Source: Planctomycetota bacterium
GTDB lineage: Bacteria > Planctomycetota > Planctomycetia > Pirellulales > UBA1268
Direction of reading: 5' to 3'
NCBI GenBank assembly: GCA_016872555.1
Contig: VGZO01000011.1
Span: 1-64,000, forward strand
DNA: 64,000 nucleotides
In this document: positions 35,590-47,035 of the stretch, piece after piece
Numbering within the stretch: the stretch's first letter is position 1
Layout of the letters: every line of letters begins with the position of its first letter
Made by a program: the position numbers and the translations under genes
The notes under the pieces: generated by a model
What the model was told of the DNA's origin: nothing
Database searches by the model: none
What the model saw: only the letters and a program-made list of their open reading frames with translations

Positions 35590-36738
35590 TCAGGAACTGA
35601 GCGTCCACTCCGGGAGTTTCTTGATCACGCCACCGGCCATGGCCGACTCGTGTGCCAACAGCCCGGTGCAGGTCCAGTTGGCGCTCTGGCGGTGATCGGG
35701 ATAGGGCGCGCGCCCCTCGACCAGCGCCGTCACGAACTCGTGGACGAGATGCGGATGGCTGCCGCCATGTCCGCCCCCCTGCGTGAACGACAGGTGCTGG
35801 TGGTCGTCGGCGTCGTACACCCCGCCGGTCGTGAACCGGCGGATCGGCTCGGGCAGCAGGTGGGCAAAATCGGGCACCGGCACCCGGGCGGGGATCTCCG
35901 GCTCCGGTTTCTTGGCGGTGTGGAGAACCGGCTCCTCCCCCTCGACCAACTGCCACTCGAAGCTCTTCTTCGAGCCGTAGACGTCGAAGCTCTCGCGGTA
36001 CTGCCGCGCCGTGTCGAACAGCGAGCGGATGATCCGGGCGACGACGTCGCTGCGGTGCAGCTTGACATGGGCGCTTTCGATCGCGAACGGCGAGCCATAG
36101 CGGCCGATCAGCTCGTCGCGGATCCGCCCCGAACCGAAGCAGCTCACCTCGGCGGCATCCTTGCGCTCCAGTGCCAGGCACGGCCCGACGCAGTGCGTCG
36201 CGTAATGCATCGGCGGCAGGCCGGGCCAGTAGTCGGGCCAGCCGTCCATGTCCTGCTGGTGGCTCGCCTGGAGGAACTGGATCTTCCCCAGCTCGCCACG
36301 GTCGGCCAGCTCCTTGATGAACAGGAACTCACGGGCGTAGACGACCGTCTCGGCCATCATGTAGCGGAGCCCGGTCCGTTCGCAGAGGTCGACGATCTTC
36401 TTGCAGTCGTCGACGCTCGTCGCCATCGGCACGGTGCACATCACGTGCTTGCCCGCCTCGAGGGCGGCGATCGACATCGGCGCGTGGTCGGGGATCGGCG
36501 AATTGATGTGGACGGCGTCGACCTCGGAGTCGCGGAGGACGTCGGCATATGACGTGTAGCGGCGCTCGATGCCAAACGCCATGCCGATCTGGTCGAGCTT
36601 GTCGCGCGAGCGCTGGCAGATCGCCGTCAGCTTGACATGCGGGTGGCGCTGGTGGATCGGGATGAACTCGGCGCCGAAGCCGAGGCCGACGACCGCGATG
36701 CGGACGGGACGGTCGCCAAACGGGGCGGTGGAGGGCAT
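35590..36738 (-). CDS. Gfo/Idh/MocA-family oxidoreductase
   Basis: A 382-residue NAD(P)-dependent dehydrogenase. The Rossmann start is RIAVVGLGFGAEFI, the nucleotide-binding half includes INSPIPDHAPMSIAALEAGKHVMCTVPMATS, and the EAGKHVMCTVPMA segment stands where the family has EKPxA, so the usual catalytic Lys of EKP is replaced (TVP). The C-terminal half has HYATHCVGP with the active-site His. Substrate is probably a sugar or inositol derivative. The missing EKP lysine is common among planctomycete paralogues but may mean altered catalysis. GGAG lies about 9 nt before the ATG. Confidence 0.87.
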   Translation of the reverse strand: MPSTAPFGDRPVRIAVVGLGFGAEFIPIHQRHPHVKLTAICQRSRDKLDQIGMAFGIERRYTSYADVLRDSEVDAVHINSPIPDHAPMSIAALEAGKHVMCTVPMATSVDDCKKIVDLCERTGLRYMMAETVVYAREFLFIKELADRGELGKIQFLQASHQQDMDGWPDYWPGLPPMHYATHCVGPCLALERKDAAEVSCFGSGRIRDELIGRYGSPFAIESAHVKLHRSDVVARIIRSLFDTARQYRESFDVYGSKKSFEWQLVEGEEPVLHTAKKPEPEIPARVPVPDFAHLLPEPIRRFTTGGVYDADDHQHLSFTQGGGHGGSHPHLVHEFVTALVEGRAPYPDHRQSANWTCTGLLAHESAMAGGVIKKLPEWTLSS

Positions 36739-36879
36739 CGTGATGGCTCCGCAAACTGGGAAATGACCGGGTCCGTGGTGGGTTGCTCCCTCGGTGCGGT
36801 GCCGGCTTGACTGCGCCGGGAACCACGAGGGTTCCGTGAGGCTCTCACCGAATCCTGACTGAATTCATACACAACGCTC

Positions 36880-36912
36880 GCGCCCTCCTCACGAGTATTC
36901 CATCGAGGGCGC
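36880..36912. promoter_or_regulatory. Inverted repeat GCGCCCTC-N17-GAGGGCGC in a divergent promoter region
   Basis: Two perfect 8-bp arms (36880-36887 and 36905-36912) sit in the 256-bp gap between the divergent oxidoreductase and DUF1559 genes, 83 bp before the DUF1559 start. The spacing of 25 bp between arm starts would suit a dimeric regulator, but no regulator is known. Confidence 0.3.
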
Positions 36913-36994
36913 CTAGTCTGACCGCGTCGCGGGAAGGAGCCAAGTCCGGCACCGCGACCGGCGACGATTGTCCCTCACCCATCCGAGGTTATCC

Positions 36995-38161
36995 ATGCGT
37001 CATTCGGTTTCACGGCGGGCGTTCACGCTCGTCGAACTGCTGGTCGTGATCGCGATCATCGGCACCCTCGTCGGACTGCTCCTCCCGGCCGTCCAGGCCG
37101 CGCGGGAAGCGGCCCGGCGCAGCCAGTGCACCAACAACATGAAGCAGATCGGCCTTGGTGTCCACAACTACGAGTCGGGCATGAAGCGGCTTCCACACCC
37201 CGGTCAGTGCGATTCGACCGGTGCCTCGTCGACGACGTACATGATCCACTCCACGCCGACATTGCTTCTGCCCTACATCGAGCAGACGAGTGTCTACAAC
37301 CTGCTCGACCACTCGACGCTGCCGACCGCTCTCGGGGCCACGCTCCATTCCAGCGGCCAGTATTTCCTGATGGGAACCGCCCAGATCCATCCGACCGCCA
37401 AGGGGCGTCCGTATGACGATCCCTCCAACGTCAATTTCCAGCGCGCCGGCAAGACGAAGATCGACACGTTCGTCTGTCCGTCGACGCCGCTGGGCAACGA
37501 CGGTCGCGACCCGGTTCATGGCTACGGTGGCATCGACTACATGTTCATCGCGATCTCCGACGTCAACAGCACCCCCGGCGACCCGCTGTACGGGCAGCGC
37601 ACCGTGCCAACTGGCTCCACCGCATGGCTGGCGCAGGTCGTCGGCGGCTGTCTGTCGTGCGACGGTGGCGGCGGGAAGATGTCGCGGATCAGCGACGGAA
37701 CCGCCAACACGTTCCTCTGCATCGAGGATGCGGGGCGGGCCCACCCGAGCGTGGCGAAGTTCGGCGCGCTGTCGTCGCGGATCTCGCCGATGGGCACCGG
37801 GCAAGCCGATCCGGTGAACTTCGGCTCTGCCCTGCCCGGATCCGCCGGCGGCCGTCGTGTGTACGCCTGGATCGATCCTGACGCGGCGACAAACGGCTAC
37901 TCCGGGCCGAGCAACGCGATCGCGCCGGGCTCGCGGGCGGCGAAGATCAACAACTACGCCAACCCGATCGGCGGCCCGGTGGAATGTCCCTGGTCGACCA
38001 ACAACTGCGGCCCCAACGACGAGCCGTTCTCGTTCCATCCGGGTGGTGTCGTGGCGGTCATGGGTGACGCTTCGGTGCGGTTCGTCGCCGACACCATCGA
38101 CGGCGTCGTGGTGAAGTGGCTCGTCGGAGCCAACGACGGCGTCCAGGCATCGGCTGACTGA
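36995..38161 (+). CDS. DUF1559 pseudopilin-like protein
   Basis: A 388-residue protein with a type IV prepilin-like N-terminus: [42 protein letters not shown]. The prepilin peptidase site and Glu+5 are in 'AFTLVE'. The C-terminal part has the family's [16 protein letters not shown] and [22 protein letters not shown] segments. This is one of the largest paralogous families of planctomycetes; members are thought to form pseudopilus or surface structures. A small lipoprotein gene follows, as is usual. Start at ATG 36995 with GAGG 9 nt upstream. Confidence 0.93.
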   Translation: MRHSVSRRAFTLVELLVVIAIIGTLVGLLLPAVQAAREAARRSQCTNNMKQIGLGVHNYESGMKRLPHPGQCDSTGASSTTYMIHSTPTLLLPYIEQTSVYNLLDHSTLPTALGATLHSSGQYFLMGTAQIHPTAKGRPYDDPSNVNFQRAGKTKIDTFVCPSTPLGNDGRDPVHGYGGIDYMFIAISDVNSTPGDPLYGQRTVPTGSTAWLAQVVGGCLSCDGGGGKMSRISDGTANTFLCIEDAGRAHPSVAKFGALSSRISPMGTGQADPVNFGSALPGSAGGRRVYAWIDPDAATNGYSGPSNAIAPGSRAAKINNYANPIGGPVECPWSTNNCGPNDEPFSFHPGGVVAVMGDASVRFVADTIDGVVVKWLVGANDGVQASAD

Positions 38162-38176
38162 GCTCACAACAGGACG

Positions 38177-38215
38177 TGCCGGCCGGTACGGCCCCATCTG
38201 CCGTACCGGCCGGCA
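38177..38215 (+). terminator. Rho-independent terminator after the DUF1559 gene
   Basis: A perfect 16-bp stem (38177-38192 with 38200-38215, arms TGCCGGCCGGTACGGC and its complement) with a 7-nt loop, followed by TCTTTCTT. It starts 15 bp after the stop codon. It is one of the longest perfect inverted repeats seen in the window. Confidence 0.82.
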
Positions 38216-38282
38216 TCTTTCTTCCGCACGGTCTGTCTTCCATCGACCCGCGCAGGGTCGTGTCACCCGAGGGTCTTTCGTG

Positions 38283-38681
38283 ATGCGCGGTCCTGTCTCC
38301 GGCAACGTCGTGGCCACCGTCATGATCCTGGTGGTGACGGCCGTGGCCGGATGCTCCGGCAATCCCGGTACCGTCCCAGCGGGCAAACCGTTCAGCGGCA
38401 CCGTGAAGACTTCCGCCGGCAAGCCCGTCGGCAACGTGATGGTCCACTTCCATCCCCTCAAACCCGGATTCTCCTACGGTACCGAGGTGGCGGGCGACGG
38501 CACGTTTTCAAGCGAAGCCCCTCCGGGCGACTATGCGTGGTCGCTGCGCCGTTCCGAGAAGGCCAAGGCGGCGGACGCAGATGCCGGCTACAAGGCCGTC
38601 CCGGCGGCGTTTCAGGAGACCGATCTCAAGCGGAAGGTGCGGATCGACGCCGGCGGCACGGTCAACATCGTCGTCGAATGA
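38283..38681 (+). CDS. Small lipoprotein with carboxypeptidase-regulatory-like domain
   Basis: A 132-residue protein with signal peptide and lipobox (VTAVAGC, then SGNPG) followed by a beta-sandwich of the transthyretin/CarboxypepD-reg type: FSGTVKTSAGKPVGNVMVHFHPL ... EAPPGDYAW ... GGTVNIVVE. Genes of this kind habitually follow DUF1559 genes in planctomycetes. The adjacent GTG at 38280 is an alternative start. It is separated from the DUF1559 gene by a strong terminator, so it probably has its own promoter. Confidence 0.8.
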   Translation: MRGPVSGNVVATVMILVVTAVAGCSGNPGTVPAGKPFSGTVKTSAGKPVGNVMVHFHPLKPGFSYGTEVAGDGTFSSEAPPGDYAWSLRRSEKAKAADADAGYKAVPAAFQETDLKRKVRIDAGGTVNIVVE

Positions 38682-38755
38682 CGATCTGCCCCAGTGAGCT
38701 GGCCTTGCCGTCCGAGCCAGCGGCCTGCGGGCCAGGATTCGCGTGATCTCGTTCA

Positions 38756-38779
38756 TGAGGCCTCGTTCCTGAGGCCTCA
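38756..38779 (+). terminator. Hairpin with 9-bp stem (TGAGGCCTC/GAGGCCTCA)
   Basis: A perfect stem with a 6-nt loop 74 bp after the lipoprotein stop codon. Each arm also contains the self-complementary GAGGCCTC. No T-tract follows, so termination is possible but not certain. Confidence 0.4.
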
Positions 38780-39340
38780 GTCTCGTCGCCCGGGTCTCGT
38801 GGCCATCGTCTCGAAGCGAGCATGCTCCGCTCCCTCGCTGCGGCTGGTGCCGGCATGAAGTCGGCTGGTTGCGGTGAGTTGTCGGTTTCTCCTCGAGGGC
38901 ATCGGTCGCGCCATGGCGGCGCCACGGCACGAAGACTCACCTCGCACGATTCCTGACGTGCTTCATCGAGGGGATGTCATCTCTCTGGCCAAGGACTTTC
39001 GGCAAACCGATCACGTGGTCGCCATTGACCGCAACCCATCCACCTCGAAATCGACAATCTTCCGACGAAACCTCGAAACCGGGAAGCTGGGTGAAATCCG
39101 CTGATTTCGTCGGCGGTCGTGGATGGCCACCACGATGGAGGCCGATGACGGGCTGCCCTTTTGGCACACGTGGTGTTCGTACTCAGTGGCACATACCTGC
39201 TGTTTTCTTTGTTTCTCAATACACATCAACAGAAGGAGAACCCGCTGGATTTGCGGCTCCCGCAAGGGTTTTTCGCCGACCCGCGACCAGGTACAATGAG
39301 CGTTTTCCCATCGACCCCGTCCTGGTGGACGTAGACCCTT

Positions 39341-39370
39341 CATTCGGGGTATCTGCATTCGGGGTATCCG
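39341..39370 (+). repeat. 15-bp tandem repeat before dnaN
   Basis: Two adjacent copies of CATTCGGGGTATCTG, with one mismatch in the second, end 18 bp before the dnaN start codon and directly abut its GAGAGGA ribosome site. They could be a regulator binding site or a recent slippage product. Confidence 0.6.
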
Positions 39371-39388
39371 GAGAGGACGCCTGTCGGC

Positions 39389-40516
39389 ATGAACGTCCGT
39401 TGTGTTCGTGAGCCGTTGCTGGCCGCCCTGCAGAGCGCCGCGGCTGTGGTTCCGAGTCGCTCCCCCAAACCGGTCCTCACCAACGTCAAGCTCGAGGCGG
39501 ACGGTGGCCAGGCAGTGGTTTCGGCCACCGATCTGGAGATGGGGATCCGCGTGACGCTCGACGGCGTCGAGACGCGAGCCGCCGGGGCCGTGCTGCTCCC
39601 GGCCGGCCGGGTGATGGCGATCGTCCGCGAAAGCCCGCCGGGGACGACGTTCGACATCGAGTCCGACGGAACTGCCGTGATCGTCAAGGCACCGCGGTCC
39701 CAGTTTCGGCTTCCGGCCGAGGATCCGCTCGAGTTCCCCGCCGTGGCGACGTTTCCCGGTGAACCGTGCTACGAGCTCACGACGGCTCTTGCGCGCGAGA
39801 TCGTCCGCCGCACGGTGTTCGCCACCGACAGCGAATCGAGCCGGTATGCCCTCGGTGGCGTGCTGGTCGAGCTGGCCGCCGGCAGCGGCCCGGCCGGCAG
39901 TGTGATCGCCGTCGGCACCGACGGCCGGCGGTTGGCAAAGATGGAGGGTCCGGTCACCGTGGCCGGTGGTCGACCGGCCGACGGTCAGCCGATCGTGCCG
40001 GCCCGGGCATTGCAACTGGTCGAGCGCTGTTTGGGAGCTGCCGATCAGCCGGTCCACTTCGCCGTGCGTCCCGCCGAGATTCTCGTCCGCAGCGGAGCGA
40101 CCACGATCTCGGCGCGGCTTGTCGAAGGTCGTTTCCCGCGCTGGCGCGATGTCCTCCCGGAACGGACCGACGCGACGCGGGTCACGGTCGCCGTCGGTCC
40201 GCTGCTGGCGGCCGTCCGCCAGGCGGCGATCGTCACCAACGAGCAGTCGAAGGGAGTGGAGTTCGCGTTCGAGCCCGGTCAACTGGTGCTCACCGGCCGG
40301 TCCGCGGAGAGTGGCGAGAGCCGGATCGAACTGCCGATCGACCACTCGGGCACGACGGTGCGGATCAAGCTCGATCCACGGTTCGTCGGCGACTTCCTCC
40401 GCGTGCTCGATCCGACCGCGACGGTCACGGTCGAGCTCACCGACGCCCAGAGTGCCTGCGTCTGCCGCACCACCGACGGGTATGGCTACGTGATCATGCC
40501 CCTGGCGGCCGACTAG
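39389..40516 (+). CDS. dnaN: DNA polymerase III beta subunit (sliding clamp)
   Basis: A 375-residue clamp with the three-fold repeated domain layout: LLAALQSAAAVVPSRSPKPVLTNVKLEADGG at the start, AVVSATDLEMGIRVTL, FATDSESSRYALGGVLVEL in domain two, VGTDGRRLAKME, and GYVIMPLAAD at the end where the peptide-binding 'MP(M/L)R' region lies; here it is IMPLAAD, lacking the usual terminal Arg/Leu. It holds the replicative polymerase on DNA. It begins the dnaN-DUF721-gyrB block; ATG 39389 has GAGAGGA upstream. Confidence 0.95.
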   Translation: MNVRCVREPLLAALQSAAAVVPSRSPKPVLTNVKLEADGGQAVVSATDLEMGIRVTLDGVETRAAGAVLLPAGRVMAIVRESPPGTTFDIESDGTAVIVKAPRSQFRLPAEDPLEFPAVATFPGEPCYELTTALAREIVRRTVFATDSESSRYALGGVLVELAAGSGPAGSVIAVGTDGRRLAKMEGPVTVAGGRPADGQPIVPARALQLVERCLGAADQPVHFAVRPAEILVRSGATTISARLVEGRFPRWRDVLPERTDATRVTVAVGPLLAAVRQAAIVTNEQSKGVEFAFEPGQLVLTGRSAESGESRIELPIDHSGTTVRIKLDPRFVGDFLRVLDPTATVTVELTDAQSACVCRTTDGYGYVIMPLAAD

Positions 40517-40614
40517 ACGATGGCCACCCCGGGGCGCGAGCGGTTCCCGTTTCCCTCCCGGTCGGCGGGAGCCCTCGCGCGGTTCCAGACGCGACCCCCC
40601 GACTCGGTGACACG

Positions 40615-41001
40615 ATGAGCGACGCTTCCGACGCCCAGGGCCGCTCGCGCCGCGACCGTGGCCCGCGTCCCGTCGGCGACCTGCTCGCCCGGCTGCTGGC
40701 TCGGACCGGCTACGACCGCGAGCAGGCGCCGCGCCAGCTCGACGCCGCCTGGCCCCTGGCGGTGCCCCAAACGCTGCTCGGGCTGGTCGTGCCGGGGCGC
40801 GTCCGCAAGGGGGTGCTCGAGGTGCTCGTCAGCCACTCCGCCGCCGCACAGGAATTGGGGTTCCACAAGGCGGAGATCATCGGGCGCTTGGCGGCGGTGC
40901 TGCCCGACGAGCCGATCACCGACATCCGCTGCCGGCTGTCGGCGTTCGTCGCCCCCCGCCCCGCCGGGACCGGCGACGGCCCGAGCCGCGACGCAGTTTG
41001 A
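40615..41001 (+). CDS. DUF721 (DciA-like) protein
   Basis: A 128-residue protein with the DUF721 pattern: PVGDLLARLLARTGYDREQAPRQLDAAWPLAVP, then the beta-strand region GVLEVLVSHSAAAQELGFHKAEIIGRL. DciA proteins of this family help load the replicative helicase in bacteria without DnaC. Its place between dnaN and gyrB is the usual one, though recF, often present here, is missing. ATG 40615 is 99 bp after dnaN; an in-frame extension into dnaN exists but is not coding. Confidence 0.7.
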   Translation: MSDASDAQGRSRRDRGPRPVGDLLARLLARTGYDREQAPRQLDAAWPLAVPQTLLGLVVPGRVRKGVLEVLVSHSAAAQELGFHKAEIIGRLAAVLPDEPITDIRCRLSAFVAPRPAGTGDGPSRDAV

Positions 41002-43482
<2,481 letters not shown>

Positions 43483-43507
43483 CCGGCGCCCCGCGGAGCC
43501 TCTTGCC

Positions 43508-44755
43508 ATGCGCGTCCTCCCGCGGCTGTCGTTCGGCGTCGGCGACCGCTTCGCCCACCAGGCCGAAGCCCAGTTGGCGGCGTTCGAGTCCCTCGCCGCC
43601 GCCGGCGTCGTCGTCGCCCCGGTGTGGAACAAGTCGAACCGCGAGCACACCTTCCTCGGCACCGAGCCGGAGAGCGTCCGGGCCGCCGCCGCCGCCGCGG
43701 TGGTCGCGCGGCGCTGGCCGCACCCCTGGTTCGTCGACGCCGACCACGTCCGCCTCGACACCGTCGAGCGGTTCCTGGCGTCGAGCGACTTTTTTACGAT
43801 CGACGTCGCCGACGCGATCGGGCGACCGGCGCCCGCGGCCGACGTCGCCGCGTTCCTCGCCCGTCACCCGGAGCTGTGCCGGCCGGTGGCGGTGGCCGGG
43901 ATCGCCGCGCCGCTCGACCTCGACGGTGACCGGGCGGCGGCGATCGTCGGGGCGTTCCTCGAGGCCTGCCGGGAGGCGGGGGCGATCTGGGCCCGGATCC
44001 GCGCCGCCAAGGGAGACGACGTCGTCATCGAAGTCAGCATGGACGAGACCGACGCGCCGCAGACGCCGCCGGACCTACTCGTGATCCTCGCCCTGCTGGC
44101 CGATCAGGGCGTGCCCCTGCAAACGATCGCCCCGAAGTTCACCGGCCGGTTCAACAAGGGTGTCGACTACGTCGGCAACGTGGCCGCGTTCGAGCGCGAG
44201 TTCACCACCGACGTGGCTGTGCTCGCCCATGCCCGCGAGGCGTACGGCCTGCCCGAAGGCCTCAAGCTCTCGGTCCACTCCGGGAGCGACAAGTTCACGC
44301 TCTACCCGGTGATCCGTCGCGTCCTGGCCACGACCAACGCCGGCGTCCACGTCAAGACCGCTGGCACGACGTGGCTCGAGGAGATCATCGGCCTGGCCGA
44401 GGCGGGGGGCGCGGGGCTGGCACTGGCCAAGGAGATCTACGCCTACGCCCGCGACCACGTCGACGAGCTGTGCGCACCCTATGCGTCGGTGATCGACATC
44501 GACGTGGCGCGTCTGCCGACCGCCGCCGAGGTCGCCGGCTGGAGCGGCGCGCGGATGGCGGCGGCGGTGCGCCATGTTCCCGGCAGTCCCGCTTTCAATC
44601 CGCACGTCCGCCAGTTGCTCCACGTGTCGTTCAAGGTCGCCGGTGCCCAGGGATCGCGGTACACCGACCTGCTGGTCGCCAATCGCGCCGTCGTCGGCCG
44701 CGAGGTCACCACCAACCTCCTCGACCGTCACCTGAAGCCGCTGTTTCTCGCCTGA
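43508..44755 (+). CDS. uxaE: Tagaturonate/fructuronate epimerase-like protein (UxaE family)
   Basis: A 415-residue protein matching UxaE-family epimerases: LSFGVGDRFAHQAEAQL at the start, VVVAPVWNKSNREHTFLGTEPESV, FVDADHVRLDTVERFLASSDFFTIDVADAIG, and LKLSVHSGSDKFTLYPV with candidate metal ligands. The Thermotoga enzyme interconverts tagaturonate and fructuronate in uronate use. Planctomycetes carry paralogues whose substrates are untested. It starts 25 bp after gyrB and opens a run of six sugar genes, so it may work on a related acid or ketose. Confidence 0.8.
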   Translation: MRVLPRLSFGVGDRFAHQAEAQLAAFESLAAAGVVVAPVWNKSNREHTFLGTEPESVRAAAAAAVVARRWPHPWFVDADHVRLDTVERFLASSDFFTIDVADAIGRPAPAADVAAFLARHPELCRPVAVAGIAAPLDLDGDRAAAIVGAFLEACREAGAIWARIRAAKGDDVVIEVSMDETDAPQTPPDLLVILALLADQGVPLQTIAPKFTGRFNKGVDYVGNVAAFEREFTTDVAVLAHAREAYGLPEGLKLSVHSGSDKFTLYPVIRRVLATTNAGVHVKTAGTTWLEEIIGLAEAGGAGLALAKEIYAYARDHVDELCAPYASVIDIDVARLPTAAEVAGWSGARMAAAVRHVPGSPAFNPHVRQLLHVSFKVAGAQGSRYTDLLVANRAVVGREVTTNLLDRHLKPLFLA

Positions 44756-44762
44756 GGTTCGG

Positions 44763-45596
44763 ATGCCACCGTCGAGCGCGATCACGGTCTGTCTGGTCGA
44801 GGAAGCCCGCCACGGGCCGTTCGTCCTCCACGAGCCGCCGTCGGCGGCCGGTGCCGAGGCGGCGGTCGCGACGGCGGCGGCAGCGGGATTCGACGCGATC
44901 GAGATCTTCCCGCCGTCGGCCGCGGAGGTTCCGCCCGGGCTCGGGCGTCTGGTCGCCGCCACCGGCCTGCGCGTGGCCGCGGTCGGCACGGGGGCCGGCT
45001 GGGTGCGGCACCGGATCCACCTCTGCCATCCCGACGAGGCGGTCCGGCGTGCCGCCGAGGAGTTCATCGCCGGGATCGTCGACGTGGCCGCGGGTCTCGG
45101 GGCCCCGGCGATCGTCGGCTCGCTCCAGGGCTCGAGCGGGCCGGAGGTGCCGCGCGGCGAGGCGCTGTCGCACCTCGCCGACGCGCTCGGGAGGCTCTCC
45201 GCCCGGGCGCGGAGTCACGGCCAGGTCCTCCTCTACGAGCCCCTCAACCGCTACGAGAGCAATCTTCTCAACCGCCAGGCCGACGCGGCGGCGTTCCTGG
45301 CCGAACACACGCTGGGCGACGTCCGGCTGCTGTGCGACCTGTTCCACATGAACATCGAGGAGCCCGACATCGGTGCGGCGCTGCACGCCTGCGGCCGGCT
45401 CGTCGGCCATGTCCATTTCGCCGACTCCAACCGCCGCGCGCCGGGGATGGGGCACACCCCGATGGAGCCGGTGATGGGCGCGCTGAAGGCGATCGGGTAC
45501 GACGGCTACCTCTCCGCCGAGATCCTGCCGCTGCCCGACGGACCGACCGCCGCCCGGACCACGATCGAGAGCTTCCGCCGCCTCGTCACCGCCTGA
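44763..45596 (+). CDS. TIM-barrel sugar isomerase/epimerase (hydroxypyruvate isomerase-like)
   Basis: A 277-residue xylose-isomerase-like TIM barrel. The four metal ligands sit in YEPLNRYESN (Glu), LLCDLFHMNIEE (Asp), HVHFADSNRRAPGMG (His) and LSAEILPLPD (Glu), the layout of hydroxypyruvate isomerases and D-tagatose 3-epimerases. It would isomerise a ketose or short keto-acid. It is 7 bp behind the UxaE-like gene and clearly part of the same operon. Confidence 0.87.
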   Translation: MPPSSAITVCLVEEARHGPFVLHEPPSAAGAEAAVATAAAAGFDAIEIFPPSAAEVPPGLGRLVAATGLRVAAVGTGAGWVRHRIHLCHPDEAVRRAAEEFIAGIVDVAAGLGAPAIVGSLQGSSGPEVPRGEALSHLADALGRLSARARSHGQVLLYEPLNRYESNLLNRQADAAAFLAEHTLGDVRLLCDLFHMNIEEPDIGAALHACGRLVGHVHFADSNRRAPGMGHTPMEPVMGALKAIGYDGYLSAEILPLPDGPTAARTTIESFRRLVTA

Positions 45597-45615
45597 TGCC
45601 CGTGGGAGCCCCGCG

Positions 45616-46068
45616 ATGCTCGACACCCCCCTGCTCCACCCCGAGATCCTCCGGGTCCTCGCCCGTGCCGGGCACCATTCCAAGGTGCTGATCGCCGACG
45701 GCAACTATCCGGCCGACAACGCCCGTGGTCCGCGCGCCGAGCTGGTGTCGCTGCAACTCTCCCCCGGCATCCCGACTGTCGCGCAGGTGCTCGCCGCCGT
45801 ACTGGCGACGGTCCGCGTCGACGAGGTGTTCACGATGGGGGTCGACCGTGCCGATTCCTACGCCGCCGCGACGCCCGGGGATCCGCCGGTGTGGGCCGAG
45901 TACCGGCGGATCCTCGCGGCCTCGGGGAGCGCCGTCGCGCTGGAGCCGATCGTCAAGTGGGATTTCTACAAGGCGGTCGCGTCGTCCAACCACGTGCTCA
46001 CGATCCAGACCGCCGACACGATGCCCTGGGCGAATCTCCTCCTCTCGCTCGGCTGCCGGACGTTCTGA
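45616..46068 (+). CDS. RbsD/FucU-family sugar mutarotase
   Basis: A 150-residue protein with the RbsD/FucU pattern: [29 protein letters not shown] (the active-site His and Asp region), [30 protein letters not shown], and the terminal [18 protein letters not shown]. Proteins of the FucU branch interconvert the anomers of L-fucose, giving the form the next enzyme uses. In this gene order it supports deoxysugar, probably L-fucose, use. Confidence 0.88.
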   Translation: MLDTPLLHPEILRVLARAGHHSKVLIADGNYPADNARGPRAELVSLQLSPGIPTVAQVLAAVLATVRVDEVFTMGVDRADSYAAATPGDPPVWAEYRRILAASGSAVALEPIVKWDFYKAVASSNHVLTIQTADTMPWANLLLSLGCRTF

Positions 46069-46101
46069 GTCGTCGCGCCAACCTCCCAGGTCGATCCCGC
46101 C

Positions 46102-47034
46102 ATGCAATCCCGTCCGCTCGGCCGCACCGGCCTCGAGGTGCCGATCCTCGCCTTCGGGGCCAGTTCGTTGGGGGCGGAGTTCCGCAGCGTCACGCTCGAC
46201 GAGGCCCTGGCGAGCGTCCGCGCCGCGCTCGACTGTGGCCTGACGCTCATCGACACCAGCCCGTTCTACGGCCGCGGGATGAGCGAGGTCCTCCTCGGCA
46301 TCGCGCTGGAGGGGGTGCCGCGCGACGCCTACCTGCTGTGCACGAAGCTCGGCCGCTACGACCTGGCGCACTTCGACTTCTCCGCCCGGCGCGTCGCCGA
46401 GAGCGTCGACGTCTCGCTCCACAGGCTGCGGACCGACCATCTCGACATCGTGCTGTGCCACGACGTCGAGTTCGTGCCGCTCGGGCAGATCGTCGAGGAG
46501 ACGCTGCCGGCGCTGCGGAAGGTGCGCGACGCGGGCAAGGTCCGGTTCATCGGCTTCAGCGGCTACCCGCAGAAGATCTTCCGCTCGATCTGCGACCGGA
46601 CCGACGTCGACTGCGTCCTCAGCTACAACCAGTACACGCTCCAGAACACGCGCTTCGCCACCGAGACGCTCCCCTGGCTGACGGAACGGGGCATCGGGGC
46701 GATGAACGCCGGTCCGTTCTCGGCCCGGCTGCTCACCGACGCGCCGTTGCCGGCGTGGCTCAAGGAGCCGGAGCCGGTGAAGGCGGCGGCGCGCGAGGCG
46801 GCGGCGCTGTGCCGCTCCCGGGGCACGCCGCTCGCCAAGCTCGCGCTGCAGTTCGCGCTGGCCGATCCGGCGATCGCCACGACGATCGCCGGCAGCGCCA
46901 ATCCGGCCAACGTCCGCGCCTGGGCGCGGTGGGCCGCCGAGCCGCTCGACGACGACCTGCTCCGCGACGTGCAGGCGCTGTTCGAGCCGGTGCGCGACAT
47001 CGGCCACGTCGAGGGGCTGCCGGAGAACAACTGA
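46102..47034 (+). CDS. Aldo/keto reductase (sugar dehydrogenase-like)
   Basis: A 310-residue [25 protein letters not shown], the catalytic Tyr in [16 protein letters not shown], Lys in [17 protein letters not shown], His in [11 protein letters not shown], and the C-terminal [16 protein letters not shown] cofactor site. It resembles plant L-galactose dehydrogenase and bacterial L-fucose dehydrogenases, which oxidise C1 of the sugar to a lactone. The fuconolactonase-like gene follows with 1 bp between stop and start, so the lactone is its likely product. Confidence 0.87.
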   Translation: MQSRPLGRTGLEVPILAFGASSLGAEFRSVTLDEALASVRAALDCGLTLIDTSPFYGRGMSEVLLGIALEGVPRDAYLLCTKLGRYDLAHFDFSARRVAESVDVSLHRLRTDHLDIVLCHDVEFVPLGQIVEETLPALRKVRDAGKVRFIGFSGYPQKIFRSICDRTDVDCVLSYNQYTLQNTRFATETLPWLTERGIGAMNAGPFSARLLTDAPLPAWLKEPEPVKAAAREAAALCRSRGTPLAKLALQFALADPAIATTIAGSANPANVRAWARWAAEPLDDDLLRDVQALFEPVRDIGHVEGLPENN

Positions 47035-47035
47035 C

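Larger units (their letters stand above)
38682..39388. other. 707-bp region without a convincing gene, upstream of dnaN
   Basis: It has lower GC than its neighbours, with an AT-rich patch at about 39195-39237 (TGTTTTCTTTGTTTCTCAATACACATC). It holds a hairpin at 38756-38779, a small TTGCGG-CTC-CCGCAA hairpin followed by GGGTTTTT at 39251-39273, a TACAAT hexamer at about 39291, and a 15-bp tandem repeat just before dnaN. No dnaA gene or clear DnaA box (TTATNCACA) is present; the nearest match is AATACACA. Short open frames here lack coding character. The region may hold the dnaN promoter and possibly a replaced origin. Confidence 0.4.

Noticed and set aside
38874-39104. A 76-codon frame upstream of dnaN
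   Set aside because: No ribosome site, no recognisable protein pattern, and competing frames of similar quality in the same stretch.
39195-39240. DnaA boxes / oriC
   Set aside because: Only a 7-of-9 match (CAATACACA) was found; an origin normally has a cluster of good boxes.
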